The notes under the pieces were generated by a model. That model was given only the letters and a program-made list of their open reading frames with translations, ran no database searches and was not told where the DNA came from. 64,000 nt of DNA from Paramecium pentaurelia (taxonomy: Eukaryota; Ciliophora; Oligohymenophorea; Peniculida; Parameciidae), in assembly GCA_905183005.1 (NCBI GenBank), contig CAJJDO010000135.1:163292-227291 (forward strand), given 5' to 3'. Of this stretch, positions 13,390 to 25,200 are shown piece by piece; position 1 is the first letter of the stretch; every line of letters begins with the position of its first letter. The position numbers and the translations under genes were made by a program.

Positions 13390-14680
13390 ATGTATAAAAC
13401 AATTTAGAAATTAGGAGATGGAGTTTTTGGAAGTGTAACTAAGGCTCTTGATGAACGAACCTAAGAGTTTGTAGCTATTAAGTCTTATAGAGACAATTCA
13501 GTTCGAGATGAAAGTAAAATAAAAGAGATCCAAATATTAAAAAAATTAAACCATCCCAACATCATAAAATTAAGAGATGTGATAAAATAAAACAAAACTA
13601 TAGCTATAGTACTTGATTTTTCTGAGAGAAATTTATTACAATACTATAAATCAGTCAAGGAGAAAAATAGAACTTTATGCGAATAACAAATTTAAAGCAT
13701 TGTTTATCAAATAGCAAGTGCTTTAAATTATTTACTTACATAAGGTTATTTACATAGGTAACAGAATAGTTATTGATTGGATAGAGACTTGAAACCTGAA
13801 AACATTATGATTTAAGATAATGGAATAGTGAAATTAATAGATTTTGGACAAGTCACATACTAAAATGAATAACATACTGATTATGTATCTACAAGATGGT
13901 ATAGAGTATTATATTTATTTGATTATTTAAGTCTCCAGAACAAATAAAATAATTACCATATAATCATGAAATTGATATTTGGTCTTTTGGTTGTATTATT
14001 GCAGAACTTTATTTATTGACTCCATTAATACCTGGCACTACTGAAATTGATTAACTTTATTAAATTTAGAATTTGAATCTGAATCAATATTCTAATATTA
14101 TTCCACCTCAACCATTAAGACTTATAAAGAGTATGTTGTAAGAGGATCCAAATTAAAGAGTGACTGCAATAGAGATTTTATAGAATAATTGGTTATAACA
14201 TCCATTCAAATTCTTGCCTAAAGAATTAGATATTTAAGATGATTCAAAATATTTAATAAGTCCTGCTTAAACACCTGCAAAAGTTTAGAAATACTTTGAA
14301 AAATAGGAGAATAATTAAAATATATTGAATCATCATTCTACTGGAATGTTTAATTTTATATAACCAATAATATAAAACAATAGTAATTTCGATGAAGATT
14401 TAGATTGTGGTTATATTCCATCTTATGCTACTTCATTATAAGGAACATAGAAAAAGAGAGTGATACCTCAATAATAATAATAATTTACAAATGAATAATC
14501 GATACAAAATACTATAATAGAATAGGAACCATAACTATTATATGTAAAAACAACAATAAATTAGCAATAATAGAATAGATTGAATAAAAATTTCTTTTCT
14601 AAACCGTATTAATTTATTATTAAATTTTTAGATTGCTAAATACACAAAGAAAAAATAATAATTAGACTGAAATATATTGA
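13390..14680 (+). CDS. RCK-family (MAK/ICK/DYF-5-like) protein kinase
   Basis: The 403-residue serine/threonine kinase has glycine loop LGDGVFGSV, VAIK, HRDLKPENIM (about residue 122), LIDFG, and an activation loop with TDY followed by VSTRWYRSPE, then WSFGCIIAELY. The TDY plus STRWYR combination and the LGDG start are typical of the RCK family (MAK, ICK, LF4/DYF-5), which controls cilium length and intraflagellar transport. Introns: 13758-13784 (27 nt), 13906-13931 (26 nt, ends AAG) and 14606-14631 (26 nt). The C-terminal third is Q/N-rich and probably disordered. In a ciliate a ciliary role is likely, but that is inference. It converges on the next gene with a 23-bp gap. Confidence 0.92.
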
Positions 14681-14703
14681 AAATAATTAAGGATTTTAGT
14701 AAA

Positions 14704-15850
14704 TCATGATTATATAGCCAAATGCTTTTTAAGTATAACTACAATGTCATCAGTAATAAAAGATTCTTTACTAAATTTTAATGGTTTAGTGAATTCAACT
14801 GGCCAAAAAGAACTACAAGCCTTATTAGATTCTAAGAGTCCACATTTCTTATAGGCTTTGGCTACTAATTCTGAACAAAAGTAAGTGTCATTTTTCTTTG
14901 AAGGACTTAAACTCTTTTATCTGAATAATTTGCTTAATGTCACTTCATATTTCTTCCCATGTACTTATTATAGAAATTCAATCATCTTTTTTTCAATTTC
15001 AGATCTATTAACATTCATTAATTTACGTATAGCCAATCTAAAAATATAAATTTGATCTTACTTTTCATATAAATCATTAACTTCTATGAATTATGACCAT
15101 TCTAAAAATGTTACTCCAGTATCAGCATTTGCATCAAAAATGAATAAATATTTATTAGCCATTTTAATAGCAATAGCAACATGATCATATTTTGTATTAG
15201 TGAATATTCTCTACAATTTAGCACCTGTATTATTAGTTTCAAAAAGTAAAAGATCACCTGATTCAACAATTTTTAAAAAATAATCTTCAGAAATCACTTC
15301 AACACCTAAATATCTAGGTACTTCTTATAATTATAATCTATTTTTTGGATAATTTCTATGTTTATCAAAAACAATATTCAAACTATTTACCCACATTTTT
15401 GCTTCAACAACATCTTTTGCTTAATATAATATTATTTATTTAAGATGGTTAAATGTTATCTTTATTAACTATTTTTCTTATTCAACAATGAACTCAAATT
15501 CTTTTAATGACAACACTCTTATTAATTATTATTTTTATTCATCATTATATTCCTTAATCGATTGTCTCGTTAATTAAACATACACTCTTTTACTCTAATA
15601 TAGCCAACCTTCTTTCACTGTTTAATTACCATCTAAATAGATTTCAAAATCATCAACATTGTTCTTCTCTATACAACGAATCTAACATTAATTTTCATAT
15701 ATCTACTGGGGAAGTTAAATTTATAGTTTATTGAGATTTCTGAGATTTTCGTTTTAATCTCTCTGGAGAACATTCTGATCTAAAATAGCAATCAATTAAA
15801 GGATTCTAATGATTTTAAACTGAAATGGATCTTAATCTTTTCTCTAACAT
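14704..15850 (-). CDS. PH domain fused to a permuted papain-like (C92/NlpC-P60) peptidase
   Basis: 365 residues. After a basic leader, residues about 60-175 look like a PH domain (VKEGWLYQSKR..., ending AKMWVNSL). Residues about 175-345 resemble the circularly permuted NlpC/P60 family C92 (YiiX/DUF830): a histidine motif DHVAIAIKM (about residue 212) comes before the cysteine motif TYFCSELVAKAY (about residue 306). The permuted order His-then-Cys is the hallmark of that family, which hydrolyses amide or thioester bonds, often on lipids or peptides. PH plus this protease suggests action at phosphoinositide membranes (inference). Introns: 15682-15706 (25 nt) and 15038-15061 (24 nt). The frame is exact. 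Confidence 0.75.
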
Positions 15851-15912
15851 CTATTTCTATATTTATATATATATATATATATTTTAAAATATTAAATCAC
15901 AAAATATAATTA

Positions 15913-16784
15913 TCACCACTCTTTTTTCTTTTCCTTATAATAATCAATCTTCTTTTACATTCCTTAATAAAATTCAGATTACAAATTTTCTCCTTAAACA
16001 GCCATCTCAATATAATATTATTATAAATGAATAATACTCTAATAATATTTATATTTATTTATTTACTTAAATTAATTACTCTCTACACTATTCACCTTCT
16101 TAAATTAGATTTTATAAGTCTTAATTTGATGTAGTCTTCTCATCAAACTTATCATAATTACAATTAAATTCTAATGTCTTACTATCAATATCTGCTAATT
16201 ATTGAAGATGTTTATAAATTTTATGTGATTATTCAATTTACTAATATAATAAACTAATATCTATACTTATACTGTTTAAATATTATGTTATAATACTTTA
16301 TTTGCTGATGCATCTGTCTAATTTAAAGCATTAAAAGTTTCCTATTATTATTTAAGTTAATCATATTTAGGTTATAGAATTGATCTCAACTTTTGAATAA
16401 ATTGAGGATGAAAGATTAGATCTCTTTCCCATCTCTTTATCATTGTGTAAGCACTCTCCAAATCCTTTATATCATCTACAATACAAAAATCACCTAATAA
16501 TTTTTTGAGCTTTCCACCAAATGCTTTCAGAAATGGATTATCTTACCTTCTTAATTAACTCTCATCTAATATAATTTGATGTATTAAAAATAAATATATT
16601 CTTTTCTTATCTTTTCTTGTTTAAGTAAATTCATTTTCAATCATTGAAGCAATTTATTATGCACTCCCAGGATAAGCTGAACAATAATTAGCAGTCTCTT
16701 TGAGTAAAGAATTAAAATACTTATAATTTAATCTTTAGCTTCTGTTAATTACTAGAGTAAACATTCTAATTAGTTCAAGTCCAT
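15913..16784 (-). CDS. CID-domain (RNA polymerase II CTD-interacting) protein
   Basis: 264 residues starting MDLNQLECLLQQL. The first about 140 residues have the pattern of a CID: an eight-helix domain with SAQQIASMIENEF, then KKRIYLFLIHQII (counterpart of 'KLPLLYLLDSIVKN'), LKKLLGDF and IKRWERDLIFHPQFI. CIDs of Pcf11/Rtt103/RPRD-type proteins bind the phosphorylated CTD during transcription termination. The C-terminal half is Q-rich and helical, ending KKEWW. Introns: 16698-16720 (23 nt), 16241-16266 (26 nt) and 16039-16066 (28 nt); coding length is exactly 265 codons. The upstream gene on the same strand ends 49 bp away. An alternative model joining both genes through a 31-nt intron is also in frame but less natural. 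Confidence 0.75.
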
Positions 16785-16833
16785 TAGATAATTTATTATT
16801 ATATAATAACTAAATTTTAAGTATGAAAGAAAC

Positions 16834-18256
16834 TCATTACTCTTAATGTTTGTTTAATGTTTCCAAAGCACTTTTAATATGCTTTTATAAAGAATCTATT
16901 TATGTTTTTTACAATGCAAATGCTATATAGAATAAAAATAAATTGAATACTTTTTGCAAAATTCTTTACTACTTATTATAAATCATCATTTTTCCTTACT
17001 CCAAGTCTTCCTATTTTATTTTTAGATATTCGAACATCTAAAAATAATATAGGCTCTTCATTTTCTTCTCTCTCTGATAACTTAAATTCTTTGATTTCCT
17101 TATTATTATTCACTTTTTCTAATTAAGATTATTTTATTTCATAATATTTTTCTTTATATTCTTTCTCATTTTAGGCTTTCTACATTCTTTTTATAGTATT
17201 TTCAAATCCAGGAATTTAATCCACCTTCTAATCACTTTTTATTAATGTACTCTTTATCTCAGGCTTAAATGTGCATTCCTTATCCAAAACATCCTTATTA
17301 ACAACCTATTATTATTGCTTTGTTTATAAAGCTTTGGAATCATTAAATAATCTTTCAAATACTTAATCTCCAGAAGTTTTCTTAACATTCTTTTAAAAGG
17401 ATAACATCTCATCATTCTCTTATTTCAATTTTAGTAAATATCCATGTCGAGCTTTTTCTTATAATTGTTTAGAATGATTATAAAGCATTTCACTTCTTTA
17501 TATACCTTTAGTAGATGTACTACTTTTTGTGGGTGTATATGATTTGTATGCTTATAATTTAGAGAAACTATCAAAAGGTTTCTCTTTGATTTTAACTTCT
17601 CTTAAAATGAATGCAGGATGAGGATTATTAAGAATTTAAGACCTAAGCATTTTTATTACTTTCTCAAATTAAGGTAATCTATTTTCAAATAATAATCGAT
17701 CCAAATGTGCCAATGATCTATAATTGATAACCTTTTCTAAATCTTAAGCTACTTAATCATCAAATTTCTCAACACATGAAAATATTTAACCTAAAATCTT
17801 AGCCATTCTATCATATGGAATTACTTATTATTAATACCAAGTGTCTTCAGTCTTAGATTAAAATTGAATAACACTTACATATGCTAACATTAAACAGAAA
17901 TTCCAAAATTTGGAATCTACAAATAAGTATAGTTAATTCATCATCTGACTCAGTTCTTATTCTGAATAGGGTTTGACATCTACAAAAGATGAGAATGTCT
18001 CTTTATCCACAATAATGTCGTACTCTATTTATTCTGGAAATTGTATAATTTGTTTATACCTTTGATTATAATGAAAGAGTTCTAAATTAAATATTTACAA
18101 TCTTACATTATTCTCATTTCTTTTTCTATCTGAGAATTACGGAGTATCTGGACGTTCGATTATGTCTTTCAAATACTATTTCTTGCCACTTTCAAAATCA
18201 TTTATAAGGTTGATTTTCTTTTTTATAAGCTATTCATAATTGTTATTCTGTTACAT
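16834..18256 (-). CDS. Conserved-looking cytoplasmic protein, function unknown
   Basis: 464 residues, no signal peptide or membrane segment. The N-terminal half is helical. The middle is Q/K-rich, with the phrases RLFNDSKALQTKQQ and ECTFKPEI that recur in many ciliate ciliary proteins (my impression, not a search result). Near the C-terminus EEPILFLDVRI...LGVRKND...FAKTF resembles a small beta-grasp-like module followed by a helix. The single intron is 16923-16950 (28 nt); the frame is exact. Its ATG at 18256 lies 10 bp from the ATG of the divergent gene. Confidence 0.7.
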
Positions 18257-18266
18257 ATTAATAATT

Positions 18267-19513
18267 ATGATTATGGATGATAAAATCTAAAGAATTTTAC
18301 AAATGAATGACTTCTAACGTTCCTCTGACATTCGCAAAATCTCTCAATCACAATTAACTGAAAATACTAATAAGACTTATTCTATCACAGTTACAAATCA
18401 ATCCAAACCCAAAAGAAGAAAGGTTGTCAAATTAAAGAATCATTTACTCTAATCACATGTAAGTCCAGATATTTAAAAATTATATTATTAAACCAAAAAG
18501 AATGAAGATTCTTGTTAATAAAATCAAATTGAATAACCAAAATCAAATAACTTACCCACAATATCTGATCAATCTTCTAAAACTAATTTGAATGATTTGA
18601 TTACTATTATATTAGAAATATTCCCTCCTGATCATTAACTATGGATAGATCTATAAATTAAGGATTAATCTATAGAAGAAGTTATTACTTAAAATTAAAA
18701 TTATTTCTCTGATCTACTAAGTAATCATATTTAACTATTTTACTAGTCCTCTATATTCAAGAGATGGAAATTCGTCAACTCAAAGATAAAAAATAAGGTT
18801 ACAAAGGCAAATATACTACTTAATATAGTGAAGATTTTAACGATAAAGTAATTAAAGATAATACATCAATTAATAGATGGATTTATGATCGAATCAAATA
18901 ATCAAATACATTTCTTTAAAACATTAGTACTTACAATGTAAATTTTATAGAATTTATAGAAAGTAACATTACATTCCCAAACGTTACGACAAGATTGGCA
19001 ACTTCAAACCAGATCATAAACCAAATTTAAATGAAATATCTTGTCTTTCCTCATATTCTATTAATTATAGAGACTGGAAGAAATAATATCATGGTCTCAT
19101 AGGTCCTATTAATGTTTCTAGTGATTAGAAATTACCATTTATTGCTGAAACTAATTACACTAAAAATTTTGTCACTCAAAAATATGAAAAACAAGATCCT
19201 ATCATCCCTAAATAATTGTACTACTTATATTAATATATCTAGAGGACCATTTCCATTACAACCAAGAACATTGATTCGAGATACTACACATAAATCTTAA
19301 TTTTCTTTGCCTTAATAAGATAATACATAAATTTAAAATATGGTATATAGTCAAAGAACTAATCATATTAAAAGTTTTGATGGATATTAACCACACTATA
19401 ATAAATAATCTACAATTTCGAATCAGAATGATGAATTTGCTGATCGCTTTTATTAATCTTCTATTGTTTAAAAATTAATGAAGAATAATAATTAAAAATA
19501 ATAAAATAATTGA
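18267..19513 (+). CDS. SAXO/STOP-like microtubule-associated protein (tentative)
   Basis: The 389-residue basic, polar protein has repeated short units of the type T-x-Y-x-x-(x)-F: KYTTQYSEDF, FIAETNYTKNFV, TLIRDTTHKSQF, separated by proline-containing linkers (GPFPLQPR, FKPDHKPN). SAXO/FAM154 proteins use comparable modules to bind and stabilise axonemal microtubules. The match is by pattern only. Introns: 18721-18746 (26 nt), 18938-18963 (26 nt, ends AAG) and 19218-19242 (25 nt); 390 codons exactly. The real start may be the second Met (18273) or the Met at 18303, because the spacer to the divergent gene is only 10 bp. It is convergent with the next gene (28 bp). Confidence 0.6.
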
Positions 19514-19541
19514 TATAATTCAAAGTATATTTTATGATATG

Positions 19542-20235
19542 TCACTATTATTAAAGCAATTTATAGTGGAGAAGATCTTTTTATATTTACATTAGTTAAT
19601 TTAATGAATTTTCATTTCTAGAATAGTAACTGTTTAAACGATCTAATTCTTATTCAAAATTTGTCATTTTTGGTCTAATCTTATAAGGATAGTATAATGC
19701 AACTCGTTCCCACTCCTCTTCTTCAAGACGAGCACAATTTGATTGATTAAATTTAAATGTGGATATATTCATTAGTATTTTATGTTCTATTTCAGGATTA
19801 ATCTTTTTTAATTCTTATTATATTTATTTAAGATCCATCTACATTTATTTTGAGGATGGCAAACTATTATTTCTTTCACTTTATTGTTTATAATATTAAA
19901 TACATTGATTTTGTTTATTGAACAGCACTTAATTGTTATTTTCTTTTTGTCTGATTAAGTTCCCCCAACATTCGTTTCGCTTTTTCACTCTTCAATGAAT
20001 CCAATTTATACAATTTTACAAGTGTTTTTTCATAATTTACTTAATTCTTCTCCAAATAGGCTCGAATTTTATTGTCCACTTTATCAAACAATTAATTATC
20101 ATATGTAAGATCTTTAATTTTATTGCTCATGCTTCTCTTCTCTCTATTACTCAATCTATTTGTTTTATGAGGAGAAATTGTATTCTCAACAACATCAATT
20201 GTATTGGATGAGACAACTGGAGTCACACTTTTCAT
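19542..20235 (-). CDS. Small helical protein, unknown
   Basis: 222 residues, beginning MKSVTPVVSSNTIDVV and followed by predicted helices rich in K, E and Q (KRMLGELNQTKRKQQ, DLKQIQQELKKI). No membrane segment and no family recognised. One intron, 19879-19903 (25 nt, ends AAG). The frame is exact at 223 codons. Confidence 0.65.
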
Positions 20236-21069
20236 TATAAAAAATTAATATTTTGTATTTATAAAATTTACAATATTTAAACTTTAAGAGTTTGATCATT
20301 TACTATAGAAATGAAATTAACTATGCATAATTATAGATATAATAGATCATAATTTATCTTGAGTTTTAATTTTAAAACATTTTGTAAATAAACACAGAAT
20401 AGGAATCTATAATAATCTGTTGAAATATAAAATTAATAAAAATTCAGATGTGTAAATATATAAGATTATAAATTAAAAAATAAATGGAATTTACTAATAA
20501 TGCTACTCATATATTTTATTCAAAACAAATATAGTAACTAATTTTTGGTGGAATAAAATTATTTTTACTTTCTTAACAGCTTTTAAATAGCATATGAATA
20601 GAATAATGACATATTATAATGCTTATTTCATAAATCAATTTTCACAATAAATAAATAATTTAATGAAACTTAATTTTATTATAAATCAGCATTTTTTTAA
20701 AGTATTAAATGCTTACTTAATTTCTTTAAATTAATTAATATGAATTAATATTAATCAATCTATTCTTAAAATTTAATTACTAATTAGTATTATAATTTTT
20801 TTAAGTTATTAGAAATATTTTGTTTAAAACATATATAAAATACCATATATGGTATATTATCAAATAAATAATAAAGCCTATGGTTATAATAGTAAATTCA
20901 AGAAGTTCCCCTTTAAAATAAATTAGCTAAGAACTAATATAGAGTCTTCAAATTTTAGAAGACATAAAAATTACATTAATTAAAAAGACAAAACAACCTT
21001 TTTGAATTATATCTATAATAAAATCTATATCATTAAACAGGGTTTAGGGATTATAATTATAAATAAATT
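20236..21069. other. Intergenic, with the conserved block upstream of gene B
   Basis: 834 bp, AT-rich. No gene or RNA recognised in 20236-20977. The last about 90 bp (20978-21069) are nearly identical to the region upstream of gene A. Confidence 0.6.
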
Positions 21070-24000
21070 ATGATTTTATGGTTCATCGTGCTATAGATCA
21101 TTACAGATGTTCTGGGATATAGAGATTAGTATTCATACTCAACGGTTTTAAACATGAAATAAAATTTTTGCCCTGATTTGCATGTTACGGTCCCTGATAT
21201 GGATCTACATATATGTGTTTGTAAGAGTTAGTTTTAAATTTAGCTTATGCTGAAATTTGTAAGGATGTGCCTGAAGTAGATATATTAGTTGCTTAGAATG
21301 GAACTTAATATGTATGCCACCCAAGATTCTAACCATTTGCTCCAGGAACACCAACTATAGATTTCTTTGGTTCAATAAATTGTGGGTATGAAGAAGGAGT
21401 TCAAATGGTAATAGAGTAGTTACTTGATTATCATCTTAAATTTTATTGTAAATGTGAGTAAATTAGACTATTAGAATAGTTATTGAAGGTGAAAATTACA
21501 AAAATTGTTTGGCGACTGAAATAGTAAATGGCTATCAAAGATGCGCATATTGTAAAGCACCTTTTGTTGGAGAGTCCTGCCTGAAATTAACATAAGGGTT
21601 TTATGATTGGAGATATTTTAATCCCCCTAAAAGTAAATAATCACTTTTTATTCAATAGAATGCGAAAGTATTACTTGCATAGAATGTGATAATCCATCTT
21701 CATGTACCAAATGTGCTCCTGGTTATGGTTCTACAACTCCAGCAAACACTTGTGATAAATGTATATGATTTTATATATATTTACAGGGTTGGATTCTACA
21801 CCTCCTTGTAAAGAAGGAACATATCTAGAAACAGTGGATAAATGCTTTTGTATATATTTAAATAATTACTTAATAGTTTGTCCTGAAGGTTGTTTAAGTT
21901 GTAGAAAAAGGTCAGCAAGTACTTAACCATCTGTAACTTGTGATGTTTGTGATTCTCGTTACTTTAAAGTAAAGTGCAGACAAGATGATCCAGATTGTTA
22001 CTTTTGTTTTATAGGAACTGGTTGTGACTTTGATAGATAATAAATACTTACAGATTACACAACATTAAATGCATTAGGATAATATCAATACGTTATATCA
22101 TGTACTTAATGCGATTTAGGATTTTTTTATTCTAAAGAAAAGAAGAAATGTGAATGTAATATTCAATAATATTTTGAGATTCTGAGAATATTCAGAGTTA
22201 TTGTTTAATTTATGACCCAATTTTAAAAAAATGTATGAGTTGTAAACCTGATAAAATATTATATTATGGGAGCTGTTCAAATCCATGGTGTATTCCAGAT
22301 TGCAAAACCTGTTCAATTCTAGATAAAGGATCAATCACTAATATTTATGAAATGATAACTTCAAAACCTGCTATCATAAATTGCTCTTAAATATAATTTT
22401 AAAATTTGAATTTATAAAACAAGATTTCATTGTTATTTGAAGCTATGAATTAAAAATGTAATGATTTACATTACTAAATTTATCTTGATTTGCTTTATTA
22501 ATAAATTCTGCCAGATTAAAATGATAATACGCTTAAATTTTAGGCTATAAAATTATATAAGTAATTTTTACTTTAGTATGGATAAAGCAAACCTTAAACT
22601 AGATTATTAATTGAAGCAAATTAAAAAAAATGTTATGATTTAAATTCTAACCATTTATTTATTACATAAAATTCTAGTGAGAGTAATGTTAATTTATCAA
22701 AAAAGATAGAAGACTTAAAAGAAAACATCCATAATTTGAACATAGTTCTAAATTATTTTAGCTGCATTAAACAATAATGCGAAGAGAACCTAAAAATACA
22801 TTAATATTTATGGGATGAAGAAATCTTCCAATAATATTAAAATTCCTAGGATAGCTTAATAAATCTATTATACTATGTAGATTAAATATATTCAGATTTT
22901 TCACAAGTAAACATAATAAATAATGTAATTTATGAAAAAATTTCTGAATTGTTACAATTTATTACTTTGATTGCAGAGGAAGCATAAAATACAATTATCG
23001 TAAACGAAAAGCCTTTAATTATTTAAGGCAAAGAGATCTTATGGTAGATGAAAAGAAGAACCAAATAGATATTTAATCACTAATTTAATATTCAAACAAC
23101 TGATGAAGATTATCTAATAGATTTATTCAATATGAATCTACCTATCTTAAAACCAATCCTATAAGATTTACTCAAGATCTAGATAATAAACTCTAATCAT
23201 AATTTGATGACAAAACAATAAAAATTTTCCTCGAAAATTACTACTCAATTAAATTGAAAAATTTATATCACAGTAGATTTCTAATATTTGAAGATTTTTC
23301 AGCTTCATACACTCTAAAGTTTGGATCATATTAATTTTGTTCAGAAAACAGTGTAATATTATAAAAATACCAAATATTATGCATAATAAAAACAACATTT
23401 GGAAAATTTTATAAATGTGTTTTAAATAGTTAATTAATTGATGACCATATTGAATTAACTTGTGAATGTAATAAGTTTGGTGAAATTTTTTTAACAACAT
23501 CGACTAATTTTAGTTATGGAATTGAAAACCAAACTACTTAATCAATATTTTAGCTTGATATTGCTTCCAGACCTGAGGACTATTTGGTTTTAATAATTTT
23601 TACAAGTTCTTTGACATTTTTTTTTATGGCAACATATATTATTAATCTATTTAGGGATTAAAAAAATAAGGAAGAAAAGTTAGATACAGAACCAAATAGC
23701 ATAAATTCACCTCATAATTTAAATAACAAATCACTTCTGTATTCTGGTAATTTTAAACTTTTCAAGCAAAAGTTCAAAGTAACTTTTAAAAGTATAATTA
23801 GTTCATCCATTAAACCGTATCCTTATTTTATTATAAAGACAAAAACATTCATATAAGCTATAGAATTTTAGATGTTGTTTCATAATTCAATTTATAATTA
23901 ACTTTGGTAATACTTGAATGTTTTTTATTAAATAATTAAGCTATTTTCATATGTATATTCATAATTACAAACCCTATACTTATTTTTATTTTGAGAATTT

Positions 24001-24372
24001 TATTCAAGATAATGGAAGCAATTTATAGATTTGGAAGAATTGCTAGTGCTGTTAGTTAGTCCTTTTTAATAATAATTTTGGTGCTTCCGAATCTAATCCT
24101 AATTATTCTTTACTAATACAGGTATCATATTATATTAATTTAGTATCATATTGAAATCAGAATATTATGTTTTTTACATAATTTACTTAGGGAATACTAT
24201 AATATCATAAGTTCTTATAGAACCAATAACAATCTTTATCAGAATATATATTTATAGGTAGATATCTTCTAGTTTAAAAAATATGGATCTTAATCCGAAG
24301 TATCATTTAATGCATTTTTTCATAATACATAGCTGTTTAGAAGATATTTTTGAAGAGTTCACAAGGATTTGA
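21070..24372 (+). CDS. Gene B: short family member, head fused to membrane tail, frameshifted
   Basis: Start MILWFIVLQIITDVLGYR, a signal peptide almost identical to gene A. Residues up to about 350 follow the gene A head (cysteine-rich). At about 22325 the sequence jumps to the part equal to gene C from 36563 on (GSITNIYEMITSKPA), skipping the whole module array and REJ-like region. The tail has a GPS-like ELTCECN...GEIFL and about five membrane segments. Eight introns of 22-27 nt, for example 21221-21243 and 23779-23801. After intron removal one base is missing: near 23121-23126 (gatttattcaa versus gattttatccaa in gene C) the frame is lost and a TGA follows; the old frame continues conserved afterwards. 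Sequencing error or pseudogene. Confidence 0.8.
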
Positions 24373-25200
24373 TTGGTTTAATAATATTATATTTAATATA
24401 AAAAATAAATATATTATCAAATAATTGAAATAAGGAAAACTTAGCTTCCAAGATTAGGGATTTTTGTTTCTTTTTATTTTCTAAAAAATTGTTTGAACAT
24501 CTGAGTATAATTGTATAAAAAATAATTGTAAAAAATACTTTATTTTAACTTAAATTATTAATCATTTGATTTACCAAAATAATTCTCTTAAGTAATCAGT
24601 TCAAAAATATTTTCCGCATTTTAGATTTATTTTATCTAGGAATATAGATTTGATTAATAAGAACCAGTTTTTCAAAAATTATTTCTCAAAATCATCTTGT
24701 AAACTTAGGATAATAAATGATCTCAAATTACCTCAATAACTAATGATATTGTCTTCATATTGTACAATTTGAGTGACTTTTGGAAAAATATGAAGAAAAT
24801 TTCATTATTCGAAAGGTTAAGAAATTTTAGTTGAAAATGATTTAAGGAAAAATCTGAGAATTTTAAGCAAAATTAAAAAGCTTAAAATTTCCTAATATTA
24901 ACTTTAGAGGTCTTGCAATAATAAAAGTGATTACTAACTGTACCAAATTAAAAAAAAAAAACTATAATTTGGCCTTCTTTTCTTAATGGTTATTGAACAT
25001 CTAATAATTCTAGTAGGAACCTCATAAAGTTTTATGATTAAAAATTATATCAATTTGTACTTTAAAATCATTAATCCCACTATCCAATTACTTTAAATAG
25101 TTAATGGCCTTATGGTTTTTTGAAAATTTTCCAAGCAATAAATATTGTTTAATGGAATTTAGAATCTTTTTTTTGAGAGTTTATAAAATAATTCGAGCAA
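24373..25200. other. Intergenic, nothing recognised
   Basis: 828 bp of AT-rich sequence between gene B and the next gene. Short open stretches exist in several frames (for example from 25104) but none shows conserved features or extends credibly. Confidence 0.5.

Noticed and set aside
15913..18256. A single 735-residue gene through a 31-nt intron at 16810-16840
   Set aside because: It is in frame, but TGA at 16834 followed by ATG at 16784 gives two proteins with exact codon counts, and the second starts naturally at its CID domain.
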